NCBI GenBank assembly: GCA_050693035.1
Contig: JBOGWB010000021.1
Location: 1-47,329, forward strand
DNA from: DASYVD01 sp050693035
GTDB taxonomy: Bacteria; Actinomycetota; UBA4738; CALAEC01
Direction of reading: 5' to 3'
Length of the DNA: 47,329 bases
The position numbers and the translations under genes are program-made. Below are positions 23,870-31,065 of this stretch, piece by piece; positions within the stretch are counted from its first letter, which is position 1; every line of letters begins with the position of its first letter. The notes under the pieces were generated by a model that was not told the origin of the DNA, did not search any database, and saw nothing but the letters and a program-made list of their open reading frames with translations.

Positions 23870-25872
23870 GTTCTCGGACGAGGCAGGAACCTCCTTCCCC
23901 ACCACGCCGCCAGGAACAGCGCCGCCCCCAGAGTGCTCACCAGGGCCAGGAGGTTGTACGCGGTGGATCGGACCACGATCTGCGACTGTGCGATGGCGGC
24001 GCCATCTGGCGTCTCCAGCCGGACGGTGACCGGGAACCGCCCGGTGGTCTGGGCCCGGACGGGGAACGTCAAAGACTGCACCGGCCGCTCCAACACCACC
24101 TGCTGGGTGTCTCCTTCCAAGAACTCCAGGCGCGGAGACAGGAGGATCACTCGGATGCTCACGCGGTACCCGGCCAGGTTCCGAATGGTCACCGGGATCA
24201 CGCCTCCTCGCGAGGTAAGGGTGACCGAGCTCGGCGAGGGGGGCTCGACCTTGTCGAACTCCTGTCGCACCCGGTCCACCACCGCGTCGAGGAACGCGAG
24301 TGCCGCGTCTTCCTGGCGGACGAAGTCGCGGGCCTCGGCCACCAGGATCTGGGTTCGGAGCCGCTCCGTGAGGGAGGTTGGTCCGCCGGTCATCGACTCC
24401 AGCTGCTCGATGGACTCGCGGGTCCGGGCCACGTCCTCGAGGAACCGTTCGGAATACGAGGGGACTCGGGAAGAGATCAGGTCGCGCCGGGAGCTGGCCT
24501 CGGTGATGGCGAGGAGCCGGGTGGCCCGGACCGGACGGAGCCACGCCGTTCGCCGCGGGTGCGCCTGGACCTGGAGGCCCTGCAGCAGCGACCGGAGGAA
24601 GGTCGGGTCGTGGCGGGCCTGGAACAGGATCGCCACCCCCCGGTCCACGCTGGGCTGCTCGAAGTACAGTGCGGTGAGCTCGCCCACGGTCCACCGGGCC
24701 CGAAGGCGCGGGTCGTCCGGAAGGCCGGCGAGCCGTCCGGCCACGACGGCATCGGGGGCGACCGCCCGCAGGGTCCGCCCCAGGCCCGCGTCGACCCGGG
24801 CCACCGCAGGGGAGGAGAGGACCAGGCCGGGCGGCGGCGGCAGGTCGTTGGGATCCACGATGAGGGTCTCCACCTCGAGGTCGGCGAGGGAGCGGATCGC
24901 ATCGGTGGTGAGGAGTCCACCGGGCGGCCGGAACAGGCCGCCGGCCGGCTCCACGCCCAGGAGCTCGCGAACGACCATCTGTCCCAAGTTCATCTGCTCG
25001 ACCAGATCGCGATGGAGGCCCGCCTCGACGAGGGATGGCACCGACGGTCCGGCGAACGGGAGGGCCACCACCTCGGTGGCGGGCCTGCGGGCCAGGGCCC
25101 GGATGCGGTCCAGCATCGCCGCGCCGCGTTCGGCGGCCGGAGCGTCCGCGGGGACCTCGACCGCGCCGCTTCGGTAGCCGTCGGCCATCCGTCGGAGCTG
25201 CTCCAGGAGCATCGGGGACACGACCAGGGTGGCCTGGACCGGGAACTCCTCGAGGGACGACACCAGGGATTCCACCCGGCCGCCCGGGCCGATGGATCGC
25301 TCCAGATGATCGTCGACGAACTCGCCCCCGGGCCCCAGGTGCACGCCCTCGTCGAGCAGGAAGATCGGAGAGACGTTGAGCGGTACGAGCGGCTGCTCCT
25401 GGATGAACACCTGCGAGGAGCGAAGGATCCCGATCGGCAGACCGTTCGACTCCAGCTGGACCTTCATCGGATAGAGGGCGTTCTCCTGCCGGGCCTCCAG
25501 CTCGGGCATCTTCCGGACGATCGACAGCTCCCGTGATTCACCGGGACGGAGCGACCCCTCGACCGGGAACGGCGCCACCAGGAACTGGCCGGTGGCGGGC
25601 TCCTGCTGGAGGCTCGCGGCGTACGCCGAGCGGGAACGTGCCGGGTCGTACAACCAGAGCTCGAGCCCGAGGTTCGAGTACTCGACGTCGCCCGGGTTCG
25701 TGGCCAGCACGCTGACGCGCAGGGGATGCCTCGAGGTGGAGACGGGCGATTGTGCGAGCAGCGTGAGGCTGACCGGGAGCTCCTCTTGCGGCTGGGCCCG
25801 CACACCTCCCGCCACGGCGGGCGTCGCGGCAAGGGACAGGACGAACGTGAGCACGGCTGCACGCAGCGTCAC
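23866..25872 (-). CDS. DUF6049-like secreted, membrane-anchored protein
   Basis: A 668-residue protein with a signal peptide (TLRAAVLTFVLSLAATPAVAG), a long external region and a C-terminal membrane helix (LLALVSTLGAALFLAAW) with a basic tail. Recognisable blocks include LWLYDPARSRSAYA and beta-sandwich strands ahead of the last helix. Actinobacteria carry a protein of this plan, now called DUF6049, beside murJ. Its role is unknown, but location and topology suggest cell-wall assembly. The GTG start overlaps the Nudix stop as GTGA. Confidence 0.82.
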   Translation of the reverse strand: MTLRAAVLTFVLSLAATPAVAGGVRAQPQEELPVSLTLLAQSPVSTSRHPLRVSVLATNPGDVEYSNLGLELWLYDPARSRSAYAASLQQEPATGQFLVAPFPVEGSLRPGESRELSIVRKMPELEARQENALYPMKVQLESNGLPIGILRSSQVFIQEQPLVPLNVSPIFLLDEGVHLGPGGEFVDDHLERSIGPGGRVESLVSSLEEFPVQATLVVSPMLLEQLRRMADGYRSGAVEVPADAPAAERGAAMLDRIRALARRPATEVVALPFAGPSVPSLVEAGLHRDLVEQMNLGQMVVRELLGVEPAGGLFRPPGGLLTTDAIRSLADLEVETLIVDPNDLPPPPGLVLSSPAVARVDAGLGRTLRAVAPDAVVAGRLAGLPDDPRLRARWTVGELTALYFEQPSVDRGVAILFQARHDPTFLRSLLQGLQVQAHPRRTAWLRPVRATRLLAITEASSRRDLISSRVPSYSERFLEDVARTRESIEQLESMTGGPTSLTERLRTQILVAEARDFVRQEDAALAFLDAVVDRVRQEFDKVEPPSPSSVTLTSRGGVIPVTIRNLAGYRVSIRVILLSPRLEFLEGDTQQVVLERPVQSLTFPVRAQTTGRFPVTVRLETPDGAAIAQSQIVVRSTAYNLLALVSTLGAALFLAAWWGRRFLPRPRT

Positions 25873-26303
25873 GCGTGCTCCCCGAGGAGCTCGCGGGCCC
25901 TGGCGACGACCTGCTTCTCCGAGGAGAACCCGGCGGCTTCCTCGGCCTCCGCCAGGGGGAACCAGGCCACGTCCTCCATCTCGCGGTCTCGCCGGGAGGC
26001 GTCCCCAGCGATGGCCTCCATGAGGAAGAAATGGACCGTCTTGCGGACCCGGATCCCGTCCCAGACGTACCAGTAGCCGATCTCTCCCAGGTCGTCCACG
26101 AGCTTGCCGTCGAACCCGGTCTCCTCCTGCACTTCCCTGACGGCGGTCTCTTCGGGGGATTCCCCCGGCTCGACGAGTCCCTTCGGGAGGCCCCACACGA
26201 GGTCGCCGGAGCGGGTTCGACGGGAAGCCAGGAGCACCTCGATACCACCGTCCGTGCGCCGGTACAGGACTCCCCCGGCCGACACCTCGCGCCGGGTCTT
26301 CAC
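25869..26303 (-). CDS. Nudix hydrolase
   Basis: A 144-residue cytoplasmic Nudix enzyme. The Nudix box spans residues 42-64, with GLVEPGE, then REVQEETG carrying the metal-binding glutamates 58-61. It begins SAGGVLYR, as in MutT-like members, and LVWGLPKG directly precedes the box. Nudix enzymes hydrolyse nucleoside diphosphates linked to another group; the substrate cannot be told. The GTG start overlaps the upstream stop as GTGA. The gene lies between the CCA enzyme and murJ in many Actinobacteria. Confidence 0.92.
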   Translation of the reverse strand: MKTRREVSAGGVLYRRTDGGIEVLLASRRTRSGDLVWGLPKGLVEPGESPEETAVREVQEETGFDGKLVDDLGEIGYWYVWDGIRVRKTVHFFLMEAIAGDASRRDREMEDVAWFPLAEAEEAAGFSSEKQVVARARELLGEHA

Positions 26304-26764
26304 GGCGTGATGGAGGCCACCCGGGCCCCGGTGGCCTCGGTCAGGTCCCGGGCCCGGATCTTCAGCACGGAGCTCGGCTCTCCTCCCGGGAAGTACAGGA
26401 CCTCCTGCTCGGCGAGCAGCCGGTCGACCACCACCGTGACCTCAGCGGGAAGGCCCGCCGGGGGGATCACCTCCGACAGGAACCCGGTCAGGTCGGTGGC
26501 CCGAGCCGGGGCCATCTCGGCGAGGCTCTCTGCCTCGGTCACCTCGGCCAGCCGTGCGGGATCGGGGCTGTCATCCGAACGGACCAGGGCGGCAACCGGT
26601 CCGTCCGGGCCCTCGAACATCACCACCCTGCCCACCTGCTCGGGCGGGAGCCCCAGTGCGCCCGCCCATCGGTTGGGGGAGGGTAGGCGGCGGGTGAGAG
26701 GCACCAGCTCGTGTGGCACGTCCCGTTCGAGCAGGAAGTTGTGGACGTCGACGCTCGACCGCAT
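26300..26764 (-). CDS. YbaK/ProX-like aminoacyl-tRNA deacylase domain protein
   Basis: A 154-residue protein resembling the YbaK/EbsC fold: an N-terminal VHNFLLERDVPHELVPL, a middle strand VGRVVMFEG-PDGPVAALVRSDD, and a C-terminal strand pair with LAEQEVLYFPGGEPSSVLKI. YbaK-type proteins remove wrong amino acids from tRNA. The lysine expected in the central strand appears as Arg (GRVVMF), so activity is uncertain. The ATG lies 12 bp after the CCA enzyme, which fits a tRNA-related role. Confidence 0.7.
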   Translation of the reverse strand: MRSSVDVHNFLLERDVPHELVPLTRRLPSPNRWAGALGLPPEQVGRVVMFEGPDGPVAALVRSDDSPDPARLAEVTEAESLAEMAPARATDLTGFLSEVIPPAGLPAEVTVVVDRLLAEQEVLYFPGGEPSSVLKIRARDLTEATGARVASITP

Positions 26765-26776
26765 GGCCGGTGCAGT

Positions 26777-28198
26777 CTATCGCCGGGGCTCGGAGCCCCG
26801 ATCGGGCGGTGGCCAGATCCCCTTCTTCTTCGCCCAGTCCTCGAGGAGCCGGTAGGCCTCCTCCTCCTCGATGGGCCCCCGTTCGAGCCGCTGCTCGAGG
26901 AGGAACTCCCTGGCCTCTCCGACCAGCGGGCCGGGCCCGATCCCCAGGTGCTCCATGATCTGGTTCCCGTCCACAGGCGGCCTGATCGCGGCGAGGTTCT
27001 CCTGCTCGGCGAGGCGGGCGATCCGCTCCTCGAGCTCGTCCTGGAGGCGGGCGAACATGGCGGCCTTCTTCGGGTTCTGCGTCGTGCAATCCGCCCGGGT
27101 CAGCTGGTTCAGCTTGTCGAGGAGCGGCCCGGCGTCGCGCACGTACCGGCGCACCGCGCCGTCGGTCCACCCGGCCCCGTACGTGTGGAACCGCAGGTGG
27201 AGCTCCACGAGCGTCTTCACGTCCTGGACGATCCGCTCCGGGTAGCGAAGGGCCCGCAGCCGATCCTCCGCCATCCGTGCCCCGACGATCTCGTGGTGAT
27301 GGAACTGCACTCCCTCCGGCGTAACCTCTCGCGTCTTCGGCTTCCCGATGTCGTGCAGCAACGCGGCCAGCCGGAGCACGACATCGGGCTCGCACCGCTT
27401 CACGACGGCGAGCGTGTGGCGGAACACGTCCTTGTGCCGGTGGACGGGGTCCTGCTCCAGACGAAGCGCGGGCAACTCCGGCAGGAACACGTCGGCCAGG
27501 CCGGACTCCACCGTCAGGACCAGGGCCCGGTCCACGTTCTGTCCCCGGAGGAGCTTCGACAGCTCGTCCCGGATGCGCTCGGCGGAGACGATCCGGAGCC
27601 GTTCGTGCATCCGGGCGATGGCCTGGACCACCTCGGGCACCGGTTTCGCTCCCAGGGTGGACACGAACCTGGCGGCCCGCAGCATCCGAAGAGGGTCGTC
27701 CCCGAACGAGATCTCCGGTTCGAGCGGCGTCCGCAGCTGGCCGTGGGCCAGGTCGTACAGCCCCCGGAAGGGGTCGATGAGCTCCCCATCGGGCAGCCGG
27801 ACCGCCATGGCGTTGATCGTGAAGTCGCGGCGAGACAGGTCGGCCTCGATCTCCCCGGCGAAGGTCACCTCGGGATGGCGGGAGTCCTCTCGGTACACCT
27901 CTTCGCGAAACGTGGTGATCTCGAGCTCGACGTCGCCCTTGCGCGCGCCCACCGTCCCGTACCGGATCCCCACGAGCTTCCGGGAGTCGGCCCAGCCCTG
28001 AAGGATCCGGATCACCTGGCCGGGTTTCGCGTCGCTGGCGAAGTCGATCTCTTTCCCATGCTCGCGGCCGAGGAGGGCGTCACGGATCCACCCTCCGACC
28101 AGGTACAGCTCGTGGCCCGCGTCGCGGAAACGAACCCCGAGCTCTTGGGCGATCGGGGGGATGGAGATGAGGTCGGGTGGAGGGAGGCGCTCGGACAC
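26777..28198 (-). CDS. pcnA: CCA tRNA nucleotidyltransferase
   Basis: The enzyme adds or repairs the 3' CCA of tRNA. The class II polymerase head shows LVGGWIRDALLG, SRRDFTINAMA and the RNA-binding segment DDPLRMLRAARF. An HD domain follows (HKDVFRHTL, then LLHDIGKPKTRE), typical of the actinobacterial 470-residue form. The metal-binding pair normally written DxD reads E-I-D in GKEIDFASD, a conservative but unusual change. The GTG start faces the divergent HExxH gene across 36 bp. It heads the long minus-strand array. Confidence 0.95.
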   Translation of the reverse strand: MSERLPPPDLISIPPIAQELGVRFRDAGHELYLVGGWIRDALLGREHGKEIDFASDAKPGQVIRILQGWADSRKLVGIRYGTVGARKGDVELEITTFREEVYREDSRHPEVTFAGEIEADLSRRDFTINAMAVRLPDGELIDPFRGLYDLAHGQLRTPLEPEISFGDDPLRMLRAARFVSTLGAKPVPEVVQAIARMHERLRIVSAERIRDELSKLLRGQNVDRALVLTVESGLADVFLPELPALRLEQDPVHRHKDVFRHTLAVVKRCEPDVVLRLAALLHDIGKPKTREVTPEGVQFHHHEIVGARMAEDRLRALRYPERIVQDVKTLVELHLRFHTYGAGWTDGAVRRYVRDAGPLLDKLNQLTRADCTTQNPKKAAMFARLQDELEERIARLAEQENLAAIRPPVDGNQIMEHLGIGPGPLVGEAREFLLEQRLERGPIEEEEAYRLLEDWAKKKGIWPPPDRGSEPRR

Positions 28199-28234
28199 CG
28201 GAGGAAGGATACCCTAGCCCCGGAGCGCCTCCGC

Positions 28235-28603
28235 ATGAACCTCCGCCGAAACCCGTGGCGATATCTGTGGGCCCTGCCGAACTCCATCCTGGGCCTGGCG
28301 CTCGGCCTGCTCTCGTTCCGGCTCCCTCGCGTCGAGGAAGGGATCCTCCTGTTCGAGGGCCCGCCTCGCGGATTCCTGTGGATCCTCTCGCGGATGCGGC
28401 GGACGGCGGTCACGTTCGGACATGTCGTGCTCACGGCGGTGCCGCTGCGAGGCGCCATCCGGCGGCACGAGCTAGCCCACGTCCGCCAGTACGAGCGGCT
28501 GGGGCCGGCGTTCATCCCCGTGTACGTGGGGATGTGGCTGGTGCGGGGATACCGCAGGCACCCGCTGGAGCTCGCCGCCTGGCGGGCGGAGAGCCAGAGC
28601 TAG
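28235..28603 (+). CDS. Membrane protein with HExxH motif
   Basis: A 122-residue protein with two or three hydrophobic segments (ALPNSILGLALGLLSF; TFGHVVLTAVPL; PAFIPVYVGMWLV) and the zinc-protease-like motif HELAH at 78-82, followed by VRQYERLGP. Small proteins with HELxHVRQYE motifs are widespread but poorly characterised. The acidic residue at 112 (HPLELAA) could be a third zinc ligand. The ATG has GGAG eleven bases upstream. Its TAG stop shares the tetranucleotide CTAG with the convergent PilT gene. Protease activity is a guess. Confidence 0.8.
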   Translation: MNLRRNPWRYLWALPNSILGLALGLLSFRLPRVEEGILLFEGPPRGFLWILSRMRRTAVTFGHVVLTAVPLRGAIRRHELAHVRQYERLGPAFIPVYVGMWLVRGYRRHPLELAAWRAESQS

Positions 28604-29670
28604 ACCAGCTGGGCTTCCTTTAGGGCAAGCATCAGGTCGTGCGGGTTAGAAGCGGCCTCCGAGGCGTCATCCGCCGTCACCAGACCCTCGCGAACCAAGA
28701 GCACCAACGACTGGTCGAAGGTCTGCATCCCGTAGAAGCCGCCGTCCGCGATCACGTCCGGGATCGTGGACGTCTGCAGAGGGTCGATGATCCGCTCTGA
28801 TACCCGGCCCGTGTTGACGAGGACCTCGACCGCCGGGACGCGGCCCTTGCCGTCAGCCCTGGGGAGGAGCCGCTGGGACATGATCCCCTTGAGGCTCGCG
28901 GCCAGGGAGATCCGGGCCTGCCGCTGCATCTGCGGTGGGAACAGGTCGATCAAGCGGTTGACGCTCTCGGTGGCGTCGAGGGTGTGAAGGGTGGAGATCA
29001 CCAGGTGTCCGGTCTCGGCCGCCTGGATGGCGGCCTCGGCGGTCTCCATGTCGCGGATCTCGCCGATGAAGATCACGTCGGGGTCTTCCCGGACCACGTG
29101 GCGGAGGGCGGTCTCGTAGTTCCTGGTGTCGAGGCCGATCTCCCGCTGATCCACGATGGAGTTGACGTCCTCGTGGACGACCTCGATGGGGTCCTCCACG
29201 CTGACGATGTGCACCCGGCGGTGCTCGTTGATCCAGCCGATCATGGCGGCGATGGTGGTGGTCTTGCCGGTGCCGGCCGGCCCGGTCACGAGGATCAGGC
29301 CGCGGGCCTGCTCGGCGAGGTAGCGAACGGGGTCCGGCAAGCGGAGCTCCTCGAAGGTCGGGATGTCCGAGCGAACCCGGCGGATGGCGATGCTCACCAC
29401 GCCGCGTTGCCGGTAGGCGTTCACCCGGAACCGGCCAACGGCCTCGAACGTGACCCCCGTATCGGCCTCGTTGTACTGCTTGAACTCCTGGACCTTGGAC
29501 TCCGCGAGGATCTCCAGGGCCAGGACCTCGGTCTCCTCCGGCGTGAACGGCGGGAAGGGGGTTCGGTGCAGGACCCCGTCGATGCGCACCATCGGCGGAA
29601 GTCCCACCTTGACGTGGAGGTCGCTCGCTCCGGCCTCCACCATGTACCGCAGGTAGTCGACGATCGGCAT
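28600..29670 (-). CDS. pilT: PilT-like type IV pilus ATPase
   Basis: A 356-residue hexameric secretion ATPase. The N-terminal PAS-like part begins with LRYMVEAGASDLHV; Walker A is GPAGTGKTTT from residue 130; Asp box VSVEDPIEVVHED; Walker B DPDVIFIGEIRD; His box STLHTLDATESVNRLIDLFP. The C-terminal YGMQTFDQSLVLL is PilT-like. The AIRNLIRE motif needed for retraction in other bacteria is not seen; NTGRVSERIID occupies that place. No pilin, PilB or PilC gene is within the window. GGAGGA precedes the ATG. Family is certain, pilus retraction is not. Confidence 0.9.
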   Translation of the reverse strand: MPIVDYLRYMVEAGASDLHVKVGLPPMVRIDGVLHRTPFPPFTPEETEVLALEILAESKVQEFKQYNEADTGVTFEAVGRFRVNAYRQRGVVSIAIRRVRSDIPTFEELRLPDPVRYLAEQARGLILVTGPAGTGKTTTIAAMIGWINEHRRVHIVSVEDPIEVVHEDVNSIVDQREIGLDTRNYETALRHVVREDPDVIFIGEIRDMETAEAAIQAAETGHLVISTLHTLDATESVNRLIDLFPPQMQRQARISLAASLKGIMSQRLLPRADGKGRVPAVEVLVNTGRVSERIIDPLQTSTIPDVIADGGFYGMQTFDQSLVLLVREGLVTADDASEAASNPHDLMLALKEAQLV

Positions 29671-29848
29671 ATCGTTCCTCCAGGCGGCCGGCGTCGCTGC
29701 GGGGCCGGCTCTCCTGAGGTCATCGGCGCTGGGGCTCTGAGAGTTGAGTGTGACCGGGCGAGCTCTCCGCCTCTCGCCAAAAAGATGCTTGGTCGGTTGA
29801 GGTCATGGGTAAGAGCGGTTGGACGGAGGCCAGGCGAGGAGGTGGAGG

Positions 29849-30043
29849 GTGGCCAGGACCAGTGCCAGCATGAGCCGAGCGGAGGCCGGCCGGAAGGGCG
29901 GGCTCACCACGAAGCGCCGGTACGGCGCTGACTTCTATCAGGAGATCGGCCGCAAGGGCGGGAAGAAGGGCGGCCTCACCACCAAGCGGCGGTACGGGGT
30001 CGAGTTCTACCAGCGGATCGGCCGCAAGGGCGGCTCGCGCTGA
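29849..30043 (+). CDS. KGG-repeat stress protein
   Basis: A 64-residue, very basic hydrophilic protein made of two near-identical repeats: RKGGLTTKRRYGADFYQEIG and KKGGLTTKRRYGVEFYQRIG, each bounded by RKGG. This is the KGG motif of general stress and desiccation proteins (YciG, Con-10 types). GTG 29849 follows AGGAGGTG and is preferred to ATG 29870, which lacks a ribosome site. Likely intrinsically disordered; molecular role unknown. It is followed by a shared hairpin with sodN. Confidence 0.85.
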   Translation: MARTSASMSRAEAGRKGGLTTKRRYGADFYQEIGRKGGKKGGLTTKRRYGVEFYQRIGRKGGSR

Positions 30044-30063
30044 TCCCCTAGAAGCGTGTAACC

Positions 30064-30093
30064 GGGCCGGGGTGCCCCACCGCTCCCCGGCCC
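30064..30093. terminator. Bidirectional hairpin between KGG gene and sodN
   Basis: GGGCCGGGG and CCCCGGCCC form a perfect 9-bp stem with a 12-base loop between two convergent genes. There is no U-run. It probably ends transcription from both sides. Confidence 0.55.
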
Positions 30094-30108
30094 GCTTCGC
30101 ACTGCTCC

Positions 30109-30510
30109 TCAGGACTTCTTCGTCTCCCAGAAGATCTTGTCGATCTCTCCGATGAGGTCGAGGAGCTCCTGGCCCTGCTTGGGGTCCTGCGACTTCTTGG
30201 CGTCGCCCGCCGCCTTGGTGGCCCGCCAGAAGAGGTCGTGGAGCTCGGAGTACGTCTCCAGGTGCTCCGGCTTGAAGTAGTCGGTCCACAGCACCCACAG
30301 GTGGTGCTTCACGAGGTCGGCCCGCTCCTCCTTGATGATCAGGCATCGGGCCTTGAAGTCCTCGACCGTCTCGGAGGGCTTCTTCTGGCTCTCCGCGTCC
30401 TGGAACTTCTCCTGGATCTTCTGGACGGAGTCGGCCTCGATCCGCGCCTGGGCCGGGTCGTACACGCCGCAGGGGAGATCGCAGTGAGCGTGCGCTACGA
30501 GAGGTCGCAT
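30109..30510 (-). CDS. sodN: Nickel superoxide dismutase
   Basis: The nickel hook HCDLPCGVYDPAQ is exact. After removal of the 8-residue leader MRPLVAHA, His1, Cys2 and Cys6 would bind nickel. The rest is the four-helix NiSOD body (LIIKEERADLVKHHLWVLW, EIDKIFWETKKS). The enzyme converts superoxide to oxygen and peroxide in the cytoplasm as a hexamer. AAAGGAG lies five bases before the ATG. The maturation protease gene is divergent, 100 bp away. Nickel-dependent expression is usual, but I see no clear Nur box. Confidence 0.97.
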   Translation of the reverse strand: MRPLVAHAHCDLPCGVYDPAQARIEADSVQKIQEKFQDAESQKKPSETVEDFKARCLIIKEERADLVKHHLWVLWTDYFKPEHLETYSELHDLFWRATKAAGDAKKSQDPKQGQELLDLIGEIDKIFWETKKS

Positions 30511-30563
30511 GGCGGCTCCTTTCTCTGGCTCTATGGGCTCGACGGGGGTCTCACTCTTTCAAC

Positions 30564-30592
30564 GCTATACCCTCGTCGCGGCAACCGGGTAA
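30564..30592 (-). promoter_or_regulatory. Possible sodN promoter
   Basis: On the minus strand TTACCC and TATAGC are 17 bases apart. The -10 is fair and the -35 weak. It lies in the 100-bp divergent space between sodN and sodX. Confidence 0.35.
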
Positions 30593-30610
30593 CCCGCTAG
30601 CCTTGGTCGC

Positions 30611-31009
30611 GTGCGACACTCGTTCCGTGTGCTGGTGTCCGGACGAAGCATGCTTCCCTCGCTCTCCCCGGGGGACCGACTGCTCGCCGTCCGGCCGGAC
30701 CGGGTGCGGCGCGGAGGGGTGTGGGTGGTGCGCTTTCGGGAGCAGCTCCTGGTCAAGCGGATCGTCGGCCTTCCCGGCGACCTCGTCTCGGTCAGGGAAG
30801 GCCGGGCCCTGATCAAGGAGCGCGGCTTCTCGGGACGCCCGGGACCCCAGCCCGATGGTTCCTGGGCACTCGGACCAGATGAGTACATCGTTCAAGGAGA
30901 CAACGACCAGGAGAGCACGGACCTCCGGGCTTTCGGACCGCTGGGAGTGGAGTCTCTGGTGGGCAGGGTGGTGATCCGCTACTGGCCCCGTCCCGGCCGC
31001 ATTCGGTAG
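30611..31009 (+). CDS. sodX: Nickel SOD maturation protease (S26 family)
   Basis: A 132-residue signal-peptidase-like enzyme without a membrane anchor. The catalytic serine is Ser13 in SGRSMLPSL and the lysine Lys49 in LLVKRIVGLPGD; the late S26 block QGDNDQESTDLRAFGPLG is present. Such proteins, paired with sodN, cut the NiSOD leader to expose the nickel-binding His1. GTG 30611 is the only start that leaves the Ser box intact; no ribosome site is visible, so the message may be nearly leaderless. Confidence 0.93.
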   Translation: MRHSFRVLVSGRSMLPSLSPGDRLLAVRPDRVRRGGVWVVRFREQLLVKRIVGLPGDLVSVREGRALIKERGFSGRPGPQPDGSWALGPDEYIVQGDNDQESTDLRAFGPLGVESLVGRVVIRYWPRPGRIR

Positions 31010-31065
31010 CGTCGGCCGGACCTTCACCGCGGCGCCTGCAACGGCGGTGCCCACCCTCCCGCTCG

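Noticed and set aside
22319..25177. A 952-residue open frame on the plus strand across murJ and the DUF6049-like gene
   Set aside because: Its translation is Arg/Gly/His/Asp-rich without any domain, and it lies antisense to two convincing membrane-protein genes. It is a high-GC shadow frame.
29700..29810. Possible terminator GGCGAG...CTCGCC followed by AAAAA
   Set aside because: The A-run follows the stem on the plus strand, giving no U-tract in either useful direction.
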